DNA of 64,000 nt from NCBI GenBank assembly GCA_030528055.1, contig JAUMZQ010000007.1:54255-118254 (forward strand), given 5' to 3'. How positions within the stretch are numbered: the stretch's first letter is position 1; every line of letters begins with the position of its first letter. The notes under the pieces were generated by a model. It searched no databases and was not told where the DNA came from. It was given only the letters and a program-made list of their open reading frames with translations. Source of the stretch: Streptococcus sp. GTDB lineage: Bacteria; Bacillota; Bacilli; Lactobacillales; Streptococcaceae. The position numbers and the translations under genes were made by a program. Of this stretch, positions 1-7,075 are shown in pieces.

Positions 1-253
1 CTGTATCCATATGGGAAATGAAACCAATTTTGTATTTGAAACTAGGATCATTTGCTGGTAGCGTTCCAACAGCATACCCATTTGGAAGATAGTGAACATT
101 TTCTAAACCAACTCGTTTCATTTCAGGGATGAGTACATTTGTTGCAAATTCTACTTGATTTTGCGTGCTGGGAGTAGTAGAAGAGTCTTTATCAGAGCGG
201 GTATTAAATTTTACATATGTTAAGAAACGATTTAAAAGATTAGGGTATTTCAT
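1..253 (-). CDS. pepT: Peptidase T (tripeptidase), N-terminal part
   Basis: Only the first 84 codons are in the window; the gene runs off the left edge. The start ATG (complement of 251-253) follows an AAAGGAG ribosome binding site at a good distance. The translation begins [20 protein letters not shown] and reaches [11 protein letters not shown], the zinc-ligand HMD motif of M20 family aminotripeptidases. The family removes the N-terminal residue from tripeptides in the cytoplasm. The catalytic and dimerisation domains lie outside the window, so completeness cannot be judged. Confidence 0.88.
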   Translation of the reverse strand, partial: MKYPNLLNRFLTYVKFNTRSDKDSSTTPSTQNQVEFATNVLIPEMKRVGLENVHYLPNGYAVGTLPANDPSFKYKIGFISHMDT

Positions 254-315
254 TATAACTCCTTTGTTATTTTATAAATGTAGTGATAGTAGTGATTTAT
301 TTATTGTTAAGATAT

Positions 316-350
316 TAAAAGTGACAAAAATAATTGCAATGACACTTTTA
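316..350 (-). terminator. Weak hairpin at the end of the Cof-type HAD gene
   Basis: TAAAAGTG (316-323) pairs with CACTTTTA (343-350), overlapping the stop codon of the HAD gene. The following U-tract on the minus strand is short, so at best this is a weak terminator between the HAD gene and pepT. Confidence 0.3.
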
Positions 351-1157
351 TAAAATAAATTTTTCAATAGCGGTTGCCACACCGTTGTTTTCGTTACTAT
401 CTGTAACAGCATCTGCCAGCTGTTTTACATGCTCTGGAGCATTTCCCATAGCAATTCCTAGACCGGCAAATTCTAGCATTTCCAAGTCATTATTCGCATC
501 TCCAATAGCCATGATTTCTTCTGGTTGGATAGCTAATTTATCAGCTAATTCTTTAAGGGCAGTTGCTTTGGTAACTTGTTTAGGCATAGCTTCGTAAATA
601 TATTCTTGAGAGCGAACGACACTAAAATGTTGATCTAATTGAGATTCGTATGTTTTTTGGAAATGGTCTAATTCTTTTGAAGGAGCTAAGAACATGGCTT
701 GAAATAGAATATTTTTTCCAGAAGTAGCTTCTTCAATACTTATTTCTTTTGGAGTAGTGAACACAAGACCAGCATCATAAGTAACCAAATCACTTGGTTT
801 TTCACCGATAATCAAATAGCGTTCTTCGTCAAAAACGGTCAATTGAACAGATGTTTGCTTGCTAATTTCATACAGATAGAGGATATCTTCTCTACTAAGT
901 TCGTGATAATTGACCAATTTCCAGTCCTTGCTTTGATGAGTAGCACAACCATTATCAACAATGATATATTCGTTTTCTGAACCAAGTCCAAGTTGTTGGT
1001 AGTAAGGTTTTACTCCAACCAATGGTCTACCTGTACAAAGAACTAATTTAACTCCTTTCTCTATTGCTTGGTGGATAGCACGGATATGAGCTTGCGGAAT
1101 TTCCTTTTTATTATTTAAAAGAGTGCCATCCATATCCAATGCGATGAGTTTTATCAT
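348..1157 (-). CDS. Cof-type HAD-IIB family phosphatase
   Basis: A 269-residue protein with HAD motif I DMDGTLLN at residues 8-15, the lysine region near KATALKELADKL, and motif III GDANNDLEMLE near residue 217. This is the layout of Cof/YidA-type sugar-phosphate or nucleotide phosphatases with a C2B cap; the substrate cannot be read from sequence. The ATG at 1155-1157 (complement) follows an AGAGGATG ribosome binding site. It has its own extended -10 promoter and is divergent from lepA; pepT follows on the same strand after about 95 bases and has its own ribosome binding site. Confidence 0.85.
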   Translation of the reverse strand: MIKLIALDMDGTLLNNKKEIPQAHIRAIHQAIEKGVKLVLCTGRPLVGVKPYYQQLGLGSENEYIIVDNGCATHQSKDWKLVNYHELSREDILYLYEISKQTSVQLTVFDEERYLIIGEKPSDLVTYDAGLVFTTPKEISIEEATSGKNILFQAMFLAPSKELDHFQKTYESQLDQHFSVVRSQEYIYEAMPKQVTKATALKELADKLAIQPEEIMAIGDANNDLEMLEFAGLGIAMGNAPEHVKQLADAVTDSNENNGVATAIEKFIL

Positions 1158-1194
1158 AAAAAAACATCCTCTTTTCTACTGATTTTCTGTGATT

Positions 1195-1203
1195 ATTATA
1201 GCA
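1195..1203 (-). promoter_or_regulatory. Extended -10 promoter of the HAD gene
   Basis: On the minus strand TGC directly precedes TATAAT (complement of 1195-1200). There is no good -35, as expected for a TGn-type promoter. It lies about 40 bases upstream of the start codon. Confidence 0.55.
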
Positions 1204-1341
1204 TAATTAAGGGAAAATAGTAGGTGTTTTCCTAGAATAAATAGATTATTCAGTTAAAAATTAGAAAATAAGAAATTGCAACCTATTTACTTTAGGAGTT
1301 CTTTACTTGTTTCATGTCAACTTATACTCTATTCAGTTTTA

Positions 1342-1350
1342 TGATATAAT
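1342..1350 (+). promoter_or_regulatory. Extended -10 promoter of lepA
   Basis: TGATATAAT at 1342-1350, 29 bases ahead of the lepA ATG. The -35 (TTATAC around 1322) is poor, so the TG extension is probably needed. Confidence 0.6.
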
Positions 1351-1379
1351 GGAGAGAGTACCCTAAAAGGAATAAAAGG

Positions 1380-3203
1380 ATGAACATAGAAGATTTAAAG
1401 AAGAGACAAGAAAAAATCAGAAATTTTTCGATTATTGCACACATTGATCATGGGAAATCAACACTTGCAGATAGAATTTTAGAAGCGACTGAAACAGTTT
1501 CCAGTAGGGAAATGCAAGCACAGTTATTAGATAGTATGGATTTGGAGCGTGAACGAGGAATCACTATCAAACTGAATGCGATTGAGTTGAATTATAAAGC
1601 CAAAGATGGGGAAACCTATATTTTTCATTTGATTGATACCCCAGGACATGTGGATTTTACTTATGAGGTTTCTCGCTCACTTGCTGCTTGTGAAGGGGCT
1701 ATTTTAGTTGTTGATGCAGCTCAAGGAATTGAAGCCCAGACATTAGCAAATGTTTATCTAGCTTTAGACAATGATTTGGAAATTTTGCCAGTTATTAACA
1801 AAATTGATTTACCAGCAGCTGATCCGGAGCGAGTGCGACACGAGATTGAAGATGTTATTGGTTTAGATGCTAGTGAAGCGGTGCTAGCTTCGGCAAAATC
1901 TGGTATTGGTATTGAGGATATTTTAGAACAGATTGTTGAAAAAGTTCCAGCTCCGTCAGGAAGTGTAGAAAGTCCATTAAAAGCACTGATTTTTGATTCA
2001 GTCTATGACAGTTATCGTGGGGTAATTCTTCAAGTTCGTGTAATGGACGGAGTTGTCAAACCCGGTGATACCATTCAATTAATGAGTAACAATAAAACAT
2101 TTGATGTAACAGAAGTGGGGATTTTTACACCCAAAGCTGTTGGACGAGATTTTTTAGCTACAGGAGACGTGGGGTATATTGCTGCTTCTATCAAAACTGT
2201 ACAAGATACTCGTGTGGGTGATACCGTAACTTTAGCTTCAAATCCTGCAACTGAAGCTTTACATGGATACAAGCAAATGAACCCTATGGTTTTTGCAGGA
2301 CTTTATCCTATTGAAACAAATAAGTACAATGATCTACGCGAAGCTTTGGAGAAATTACAGCTGAATGATGCTAGTTTACAATTTGAACCCGAAACTTCAC
2401 AGGCTTTAGGATTTGGATTCCGTTGTGGATTTTTAGGTCTTCTTCATATGGATGTTATTCAAGAGCGGCTAGAACGTGAATTCAATATTGATTTAATCAT
2501 GACAGCTCCTTCAGTAATTTATGAAGTGGATATGACGGATAATCAAATAATTGAAGTTTCTAATCCTAGTGAATTTCCTGATCCGACTAAAATTGAATCT
2601 ATTAAAGAGCCTTATGTTAAAGCTCAAATTATGGTGCCACAGGAATTTGTCGGAGCTGTAATGGAATTGGCTCAACGTAAGCGTGGTGATTTTGTGACGA
2701 TGGATTATATTGATGAAAATCGGGTCAATGTTATTTATCATATCCCTCTTGCTGAAATTGTTTTTGATTTCTTTGACAAGTTAAAATCTTCTACTAGAGG
2801 TTATGCAAGTTTTGATTATGAAATTTCAGAATATCGCAAATCAAGCTTGGTGAAAATGGATATTCTCTTAAATGGTGATAAAGTGGATGCACTTAGCTTT
2901 ATAGTCCATAAAGAATTTGCTTACGAAAGGGGAAAATTGATTGTTGATAAATTGAAAAAAATTATCCCTCGTCAACAATTTGAAGTTCCGATTCAAGCTG
3001 CAATAGGACAAAAAATTGTTGCTAGAACAGATATTAAAGCTTTGAGAAAAAACGTTTTAGCTAAATGTTATGGTGGAGACGTTTCACGTAAGCGTAAACT
3101 ACTGGAAAAACAAAAAGCAGGTAAAAAACGTATGAAAGCTATTGGATCGGTTGAAGTACCACAAGAGGCATTCCTAAGTGTGCTTTCTATGGATGAAGAA
3201 TAA
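1380..3203 (+). CDS. lepA: Elongation factor 4 (LepA) ribosome GTPase
   Basis: 607 residues, normal length for EF4. The G domain shows G1 AHIDHGKST at 20-28, G3 DTPGHVDF, and G4 NKIDLP. The C-terminal EF4-specific domain ends in the basic stretch [18 protein letters not shown]. The protein acts on the ribosome, where EF4 is thought to back-translocate or remobilise stalled complexes. The ATG follows an AAAGGAA ribosome binding site. It appears monocistronic with respect to its upstream neighbour, which is divergent; a lipoprotein gene follows after 66 bases. Confidence 0.96.
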   Translation: MNIEDLKKRQEKIRNFSIIAHIDHGKSTLADRILEATETVSSREMQAQLLDSMDLERERGITIKLNAIELNYKAKDGETYIFHLIDTPGHVDFTYEVSRSLAACEGAILVVDAAQGIEAQTLANVYLALDNDLEILPVINKIDLPAADPERVRHEIEDVIGLDASEAVLASAKSGIGIEDILEQIVEKVPAPSGSVESPLKALIFDSVYDSYRGVILQVRVMDGVVKPGDTIQLMSNNKTFDVTEVGIFTPKAVGRDFLATGDVGYIAASIKTVQDTRVGDTVTLASNPATEALHGYKQMNPMVFAGLYPIETNKYNDLREALEKLQLNDASLQFEPETSQALGFGFRCGFLGLLHMDVIQERLEREFNIDLIMTAPSVIYEVDMTDNQIIEVSNPSEFPDPTKIESIKEPYVKAQIMVPQEFVGAVMELAQRKRGDFVTMDYIDENRVNVIYHIPLAEIVFDFFDKLKSSTRGYASFDYEISEYRKSSLVKMDILLNGDKVDALSFIVHKEFAYERGKLIVDKLKKIIPRQQFEVPIQAAIGQKIVARTDIKALRKNVLAKCYGGDVSRKRKLLEKQKAGKKRMKAIGSVEVPQEAFLSVLSMDEE

Positions 3204-3269
3204 ATTGTATAATAATCTTTTACTACGATACCGTTGAACGACAATAAAGACGATAAAGAGGAAAGAAAT

Positions 3270-3938
3270 ATGAAAAAAAAATATCTATTTGCGATACTAC
3301 TAGTTTCTGTTGGCATGGTTCTAAGTTCTTGCTCATTGATAGGGCGTTCCTTATATAATAGTTACAAAAATTCTCAGTCTTCTAAGGGCAATGATTTTTC
3401 CATTCCGGATGATTTTGAAGATGAAGATGAGGATGAAAGCGATTCTAGTTCAGAATACAGTTTTTCACTAACGGATACCAAAAGAATTGGATCAGCTGAA
3501 CATGGTTATGTTGATGTTCCAAAGGAATGGGTGAAATTTACCGATTTGGACGGTGATGGCAGTGCTCTTCAATATTCAGACCTCTCAGGTCAAAATATTG
3601 TCACCTTGAATTCTTACACGAAAGAGACATCAAACATTGAAGAGGGAGAGGAATTCTCAGCTAAAACCATTGCTGAGCGCATTTATGGTCATGAAGAAGA
3701 ACAAGAAGGGGTGACTGACCTATGGGGAGAAAAAACGACCGTCGTTGGTCACGAAGCCTATAAAATAAATGTTACGTTTGAATCAGATAAAATTTTAGTT
3801 TGTTGGCTTTTTAAAGTAGATGAAAAAGTTTATTTTGTTAGCTTTGAAGGTGATGAACAATTTTTACCAGCATTTACACAATATATTGAAAAAGATTGGT
3901 CGCTTACAGAAAATGCAAATAGAAAATCAGATATTTAA
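3270..3938 (+). CDS. Predicted lipoprotein, function unknown
   Basis: 222 residues. The ATG at 3270 is chosen over an in-frame ATG at 3234 because it follows GAGGAAAG and is immediately followed by a type II signal peptide: KKK, a hydrophobic run, then lipobox LSSC (Cys21). After the lipid anchor comes a very acidic linker (DFEDEDEDESDSSS, about residues 41-54), then a globular region of about 160 residues that resembles streptococcal lipoproteins of unknown role. It should sit on the outer face of the membrane. It may be cotranscribed with lepA; no terminator is seen between them. Confidence 0.75.
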   Translation: MKKKYLFAILLVSVGMVLSSCSLIGRSLYNSYKNSQSSKGNDFSIPDDFEDEDEDESDSSSEYSFSLTDTKRIGSAEHGYVDVPKEWVKFTDLDGDGSALQYSDLSGQNIVTLNSYTKETSNIEEGEEFSAKTIAERIYGHEEEQEGVTDLWGEKTTVVGHEAYKINVTFESDKILVCWLFKVDEKVYFVSFEGDEQFLPAFTQYIEKDWSLTENANRKSDI

Positions 3939-3942
3939 TTGA

Positions 3943-3963
3943 ATAGAAAAACTATTTTTCTAT
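3943..3963 (+). terminator. AT-only hairpin after the lipoprotein gene
   Basis: ATAGAAAAA (3943-3951) and TTTTTCTAT (3955-3963) form a 9-bp stem with a 3-base loop. The U-rich arm itself could serve as the U-tract, but stability is low, so termination is uncertain. Confidence 0.35.
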
Positions 3964-4044
3964 GTCTATTGATGTAAAAAATAAATTCTATAATACTTTT
4001 ATAAATATCTTGCATCTAATACTTTCTAGAAAGGAAATTTTCCC

Positions 4045-4734
4045 TTGCAGTATAAATTTTTATTATTTGACTTAGACCATACTTTGTTTGACTTTGATAG
4101 TGCTGAGGACATCGCGCTATCAAATCTTCTGAAAGAGCAAGGTGTAGCTGAAATTCAAGCCTACAAAGATTATTATGTTCCAATGAATAAACAACTTTGG
4201 CGTGACTTGGAAGATGGAAAAATTACCAAGAAAGAATTAATTCAGTCACGATTTTCTAAATTATTTGCATATTTTGGTATTGAAAAAGATGGTGTCCTCT
4301 TGGCAAAAAGTTACCAACATCACTTATCGCAACAAGGGCAAATTTATGAAGGTGTAGAGCAATTATTGGATACATTGACTGATAAACAATATGAACTGTA
4401 TGCTGCTACTAATGGGATCGACTTTATTCAAACGAGACGGTTACTTCATTCAGGCATTGCACCTTATTTTAATCAGGTTTTTATTTCAGATCGATTGCAA
4501 GTTCAAAAACCTTTACCAGCCTTTTATGATAAAATTGCCAAACAAATACCAAATTTTAAGAAGGAAGAAGCTTTAATGATTGGAGATTCTTTGTCAGCGG
4601 ATATTGCAGGAGGAACTAAGGCGGGCATTGATACGGTTTGGTATAATCCTGAAAATACTTTAAACACTACAGATTATCAGCCGACTTATACAGTTCGTTC
4701 ATACAATGAATTAATGGCTTTATTAGTAAAATAG
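4045..4734 (+). CDS. YjjG-family HAD hydrolase (nucleotidase type)
   Basis: 229 residues beginning with TTG; AAAGGAAA at 4030-4037 sets this start and there is no upstream ATG in frame that would fit. HAD motif I is DLDHTLFDF (residues 9-17), and motif III is the GDSLSADIAGG segment near residue 178. The helical cap between them and the family match TIGR02254 (YjjG/YfnB), enzymes that dephosphorylate pyrimidine nucleoside monophosphates and may clear non-canonical nucleotides. A TATAAT at 3989-3994 may be its promoter. A strong terminator follows. Confidence 0.85.
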   Translation: MQYKFLLFDLDHTLFDFDSAEDIALSNLLKEQGVAEIQAYKDYYVPMNKQLWRDLEDGKITKKELIQSRFSKLFAYFGIEKDGVLLAKSYQHHLSQQGQIYEGVEQLLDTLTDKQYELYAATNGIDFIQTRRLLHSGIAPYFNQVFISDRLQVQKPLPAFYDKIAKQIPNFKKEEALMIGDSLSADIAGGTKAGIDTVWYNPENTLNTTDYQPTYTVRSYNELMALLVK

Positions 4735-4796
4735 ATACAAGATTCATATTTTTAAATCAATAATGAACCAATTTGAGATTATTACGGTAAAAAAAT

Positions 4797-4832
4797 AAAA
4801 CTCTGTCAAGAAAAAAACTTGACAGAGTTTTT
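4797..4832 (+). terminator. Rho-independent terminator after the YjjG-like gene
   Basis: AAAACTCTGTCAAG (4797-4810) pairs perfectly with CTTGACAGAGTTTT (4818-4831) around an A7 loop, with U-rich flanks on both strands. The right arm also contains the -35 of the next promoter. Confidence 0.9.
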
Positions 4833-4846
4833 AAAAGTGATATAAT
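4819..4846 (+). promoter_or_regulatory. Consensus promoter of rpsP-khpA
   Basis: TTGACA at 4819-4824, 16 bases, TATAAT at 4841-4846 with an additional TGA extension. Both hexamers match consensus exactly, fitting a ribosomal protein gene. The -35 lies within the descending arm of the preceding terminator. Confidence 0.88.
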
Positions 4847-4913
4847 AAGGATTGTGTTTAATAGTTTTGCTATTTAACTAAAGAAATAAAATGTAGAAAA
4901 GAGAAATCTATCA

Positions 4914-5186
4914 ATGGCAGTTAAAATTCGCTTAACTCGTATGGGTTCTAAGAAAAAACCTTTTTATCGTATTAATGTTGCAGACTCACGTTCACCTCGT
5001 GATGGACGTTTTATTGAAACAGTTGGAACTTATAACCCACTTGTTGAAGAAAATCAAGTAACCTTGAAAGAAGACCGTGTACTTGAATGGTTAGGAAATG
5101 GTGCACAACCATCTGATACTGTTCGTAACATTCTTTCAAAAGCTGGAGTTATGAAAAAATTCCACGATTCAAAATACTCTAAATAA
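4914..5186 (+). CDS. rpsP: 30S ribosomal protein bS16
   Basis: 90 residues starting [20 protein letters not shown], the invariant N-terminus of bS16, and containing the family signature around [14 protein letters not shown]. It binds 16S rRNA in the 30S body and aids assembly. It is followed after 22 bases by khpA, the usual partner in Firmicutes, and is driven by a near-perfect promoter. Confidence 0.98.
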   Translation: MAVKIRLTRMGSKKKPFYRINVADSRSPRDGRFIETVGTYNPLVEENQVTLKEDRVLEWLGNGAQPSDTVRNILSKAGVMKKFHDSKYSK

Positions 5187-5208
5187 CAATAGAATTGTAG
5201 GGTGATAT

Positions 5209-5448
5209 ATGGACACGATTGAAAATCTAATTATTGCAATAGTAAAACCGTTGATTTCAAAGCCAGATGCTTTAACGATTAAGATTGAGGATACTCCAGA
5301 TTTTATAGAATATCATCTAGATCTTGATGCAAGTGATGTTGGACGTGTTATTGGTCGGAAGGGCCGTACTATTTCTGCGGTAAGAACGATTGTTTACTCT
5401 GTCCCAACTGAATACAAGAAAGTTAGAATCGTTATTGACGAAAAGTAA
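5209..5448 (+). CDS. khpA: KH-domain RNA-binding protein KhpA
   Basis: 79 residues, a single type II KH domain with the GxxG loop as GRKGRT (about residues 48-53). In streptococci this small protein pairs with KhpB/EloR and affects cell elongation and division through RNA binding. It lies in an operon with rpsP, as usual, and a terminator follows directly. Confidence 0.92.
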   Translation: MDTIENLIIAIVKPLISKPDALTIKIEDTPDFIEYHLDLDASDVGRVIGRKGRTISAVRTIVYSVPTEYKKVRIVIDEK

Positions 5449-5471
5449 AGGATACAGTTATTCATTGCTTC

Positions 5472-5520
5472 AGATTGAAGATAAATCAAATTAATGATTT
5501 TCTTCAATCTTTTTATTTTT
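5472..5520 (+). terminator. Terminator after rpsP-khpA
   Basis: AGATTGAAGATAAATC (5472-5487) pairs with GATTTTCTTCAATCT (5496-5510) with one bulged base, followed by TTTTATTTTT. Confidence 0.88.
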
Positions 5521-5612
5521 AAATGAGTCAATAAAATTTAGTAAAATAAATAGATGGTATATATGAAGAAGAAACAGTTCCTAATTTGCAACTGAATAAA
5601 ACAACTTTTATC

Positions 5613-5641
5613 TTGTATCCTGTTTTTAATGATGATAAAAT
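5613..5641 (+). promoter_or_regulatory. Promoter of rimM-trmD
   Basis: TTGTAT at 5613-5618, 17 bases, TGA-extended TAAAAT at 5636-5641; 32 bases ahead of the rimM start. The roughly 90 bases between the previous terminator and this promoter hold no convincing gene. Confidence 0.65.
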
Positions 5642-5673
5642 AAACAAAATAAATCAAAGTATTTGGAGAAACT

Positions 5674-6192
5674 ATGAACTATCTTAATGTTGGAAAAATT
5701 GTGAATACACAAGGTTTACAAGGAGAAATGCGTGTATTGAGTGTTTCAGATTTTACAGAAGAACGTTTTAAAAAAGGAGCAATTTTGGCACTTTTTGATG
5801 ATAAAGATTCTTTTGTGCGAAATGTTGAGATTGCTAGTCACCGCAAACAAAAGAACTTTGATATTATTAAATTTAAAGATATGTACCACATTAATGCTAT
5901 TGAAAAATATAAAAACCATACACTGAAAGTTTCCGTTGAAAGTTTGTCAGGCTTGGATGACGGAGAATTTTACTATCATGAAATCATTGGTTTAGATGTT
6001 TATGAGAATGATCATCTGATTGGTCAAATCAAAGAAATATTGCAACCGGGTGCTAACGATGTTTGGGTTGTACAGCGTAAAGGAAAAAAGGATTTATTAC
6101 TCCCCTACATTCCTCCAGTTATTTTAAATGTTGATATTAAAGCTAACCGTGTGGATGTTGAGTTGTTGGAAGGTTTAGATGATGAAAATTGA
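5674..6192 (+). CDS. rimM: Ribosome maturation factor RimM
   Basis: 172 residues, normal family length. The N-terminal barrel begins [19 protein letters not shown] and the C-terminal PRC barrel contains [20 protein letters not shown]. It assists maturation of the 3' domain of the 30S subunit and contacts uS19. The start follows TTTGGAGAA. Its end overlaps trmD by about a dozen bases, implying translational coupling. Confidence 0.96.
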   Translation: MNYLNVGKIVNTQGLQGEMRVLSVSDFTEERFKKGAILALFDDKDSFVRNVEIASHRKQKNFDIIKFKDMYHINAIEKYKNHTLKVSVESLSGLDDGEFYYHEIIGLDVYENDHLIGQIKEILQPGANDVWVVQRKGKKDLLLPYIPPVILNVDIKANRVDVELLEGLDDEN

Positions 6193-6901
6193 TATTTTAA
6201 CTTTATTTCCCGAGATGTTTTCACCGTTAGAACACTCCATCGTAGGGAAAGCAAGAGAAAAAGGTCTATTAAATATTACTTATCATAATTTTCGCCAATA
6301 CGCCGAAAAATCTCGTCATGTTGATGATGAACCATACGGTGGTGGTCAAGGAATGCTTTTGCGGGCACAACCTATTTTTGATACTTTTGATAACATTCAG
6401 AAAAACAATCCGCGTGTTATTCTTTTAGACCCTGCTGGTCGCACCTTTAACCAAAGAGAAGCAGAAAATCTATCCAAAGAGAAAGAGTTAATTTTTATTT
6501 GTGGGCATTATGAAGGGTATGACGAACGAATTAAATCTTTAGTGACTGATGAATTATCTCTAGGCGATTATGTTCTAACAGGTGGTGAACTAGCTGCTAT
6601 GACTATGGTTGATGCTATTGTTCGCTTGATTCCAGAGGTTATTGGAAAAGAAGTGAGTCATACGGAAGATAGTTTCTCATCAGGACTTTTGGAATATCCT
6701 CAGTACACTCGTCCTTATAATTTTCGTGGCATGGAAGTTCCAGATGTACTAATGAGTGGACATCACGAAAACATTCGAAAATGGCGATTATACGAAAGTT
6801 TGAAAAAAACTTACGAAAAACGACCAGATTTATTAAAAAATTATCAATTGACAAAAGAAGAAGAGCAGATGTTGGAATTGATTATTCAAAAAAATAGATA
6901 A
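6182..6901 (+). CDS. trmD: tRNA (guanine-37-N1)-methyltransferase
   Basis: 239 residues starting [13 protein letters not shown]. An ATG one codon upstream (6179) is also possible, but GGAAGG at 6168-6173 is better spaced for 6182. The trefoil-knot SAM site is visible as the segments [22 protein letters not shown] and [14 protein letters not shown]. It methylates G37 of tRNAs reading CNN/GGN codons to prevent +1 frameshifting and is usually essential. It overlaps rimM. Confidence 0.97.
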   Translation: MKIDILTLFPEMFSPLEHSIVGKAREKGLLNITYHNFRQYAEKSRHVDDEPYGGGQGMLLRAQPIFDTFDNIQKNNPRVILLDPAGRTFNQREAENLSKEKELIFICGHYEGYDERIKSLVTDELSLGDYVLTGGELAAMTMVDAIVRLIPEVIGKEVSHTEDSFSSGLLEYPQYTRPYNFRGMEVPDVLMSGHHENIRKWRLYESLKKTYEKRPDLLKNYQLTKEEEQMLELIIQKNR

Positions 6902-6936
6902 AATATTAAAAGATTATCATGTCAAATGAGGTCAAA

Positions 6937-6953
6937 TGTCACATAAATGTAAT
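6937..6953 (+). promoter_or_regulatory. Possible WalR(VicR)-type box upstream of the CAP surface protein
   Basis: TGTCAC-N5-TGTAAT matches the VicR pattern TGTWAH-N5-TGTWAH at 11 of 12 fixed positions. It lies about 120 bases ahead of a cell-wall protein gene, the kind of target VicR has. One mismatch makes this tentative. Confidence 0.35.
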
Positions 6954-7009
6954 ATAACTTAAAGGGAAATAAAAACCCTTATACTGGAAAAAAACGCTTA
7001 TTTGTGTTA

Positions 7010-7023
7010 ATATACTAGTATAT
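7010..7023. promoter_or_regulatory. Perfect 14-bp palindrome upstream of the CAP surface protein
   Basis: ATATACTAGTATAT at 7010-7023 is fully self-complementary. It contains TATACT, which might be a -10, but there is no -35 or TG extension. It may be an operator. Confidence 0.4.
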
Positions 7024-7075
7024 GGGGAATTATACCCTAGATATTGTGATATATGAATAAGAAGAAGGAAAAATT

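Noticed and set aside
5563-5595. Tiny ORF MKKKQFLICN between khpA and rimM
   Set aside because: Ten codons, no ribosome binding site and no clear promoter.
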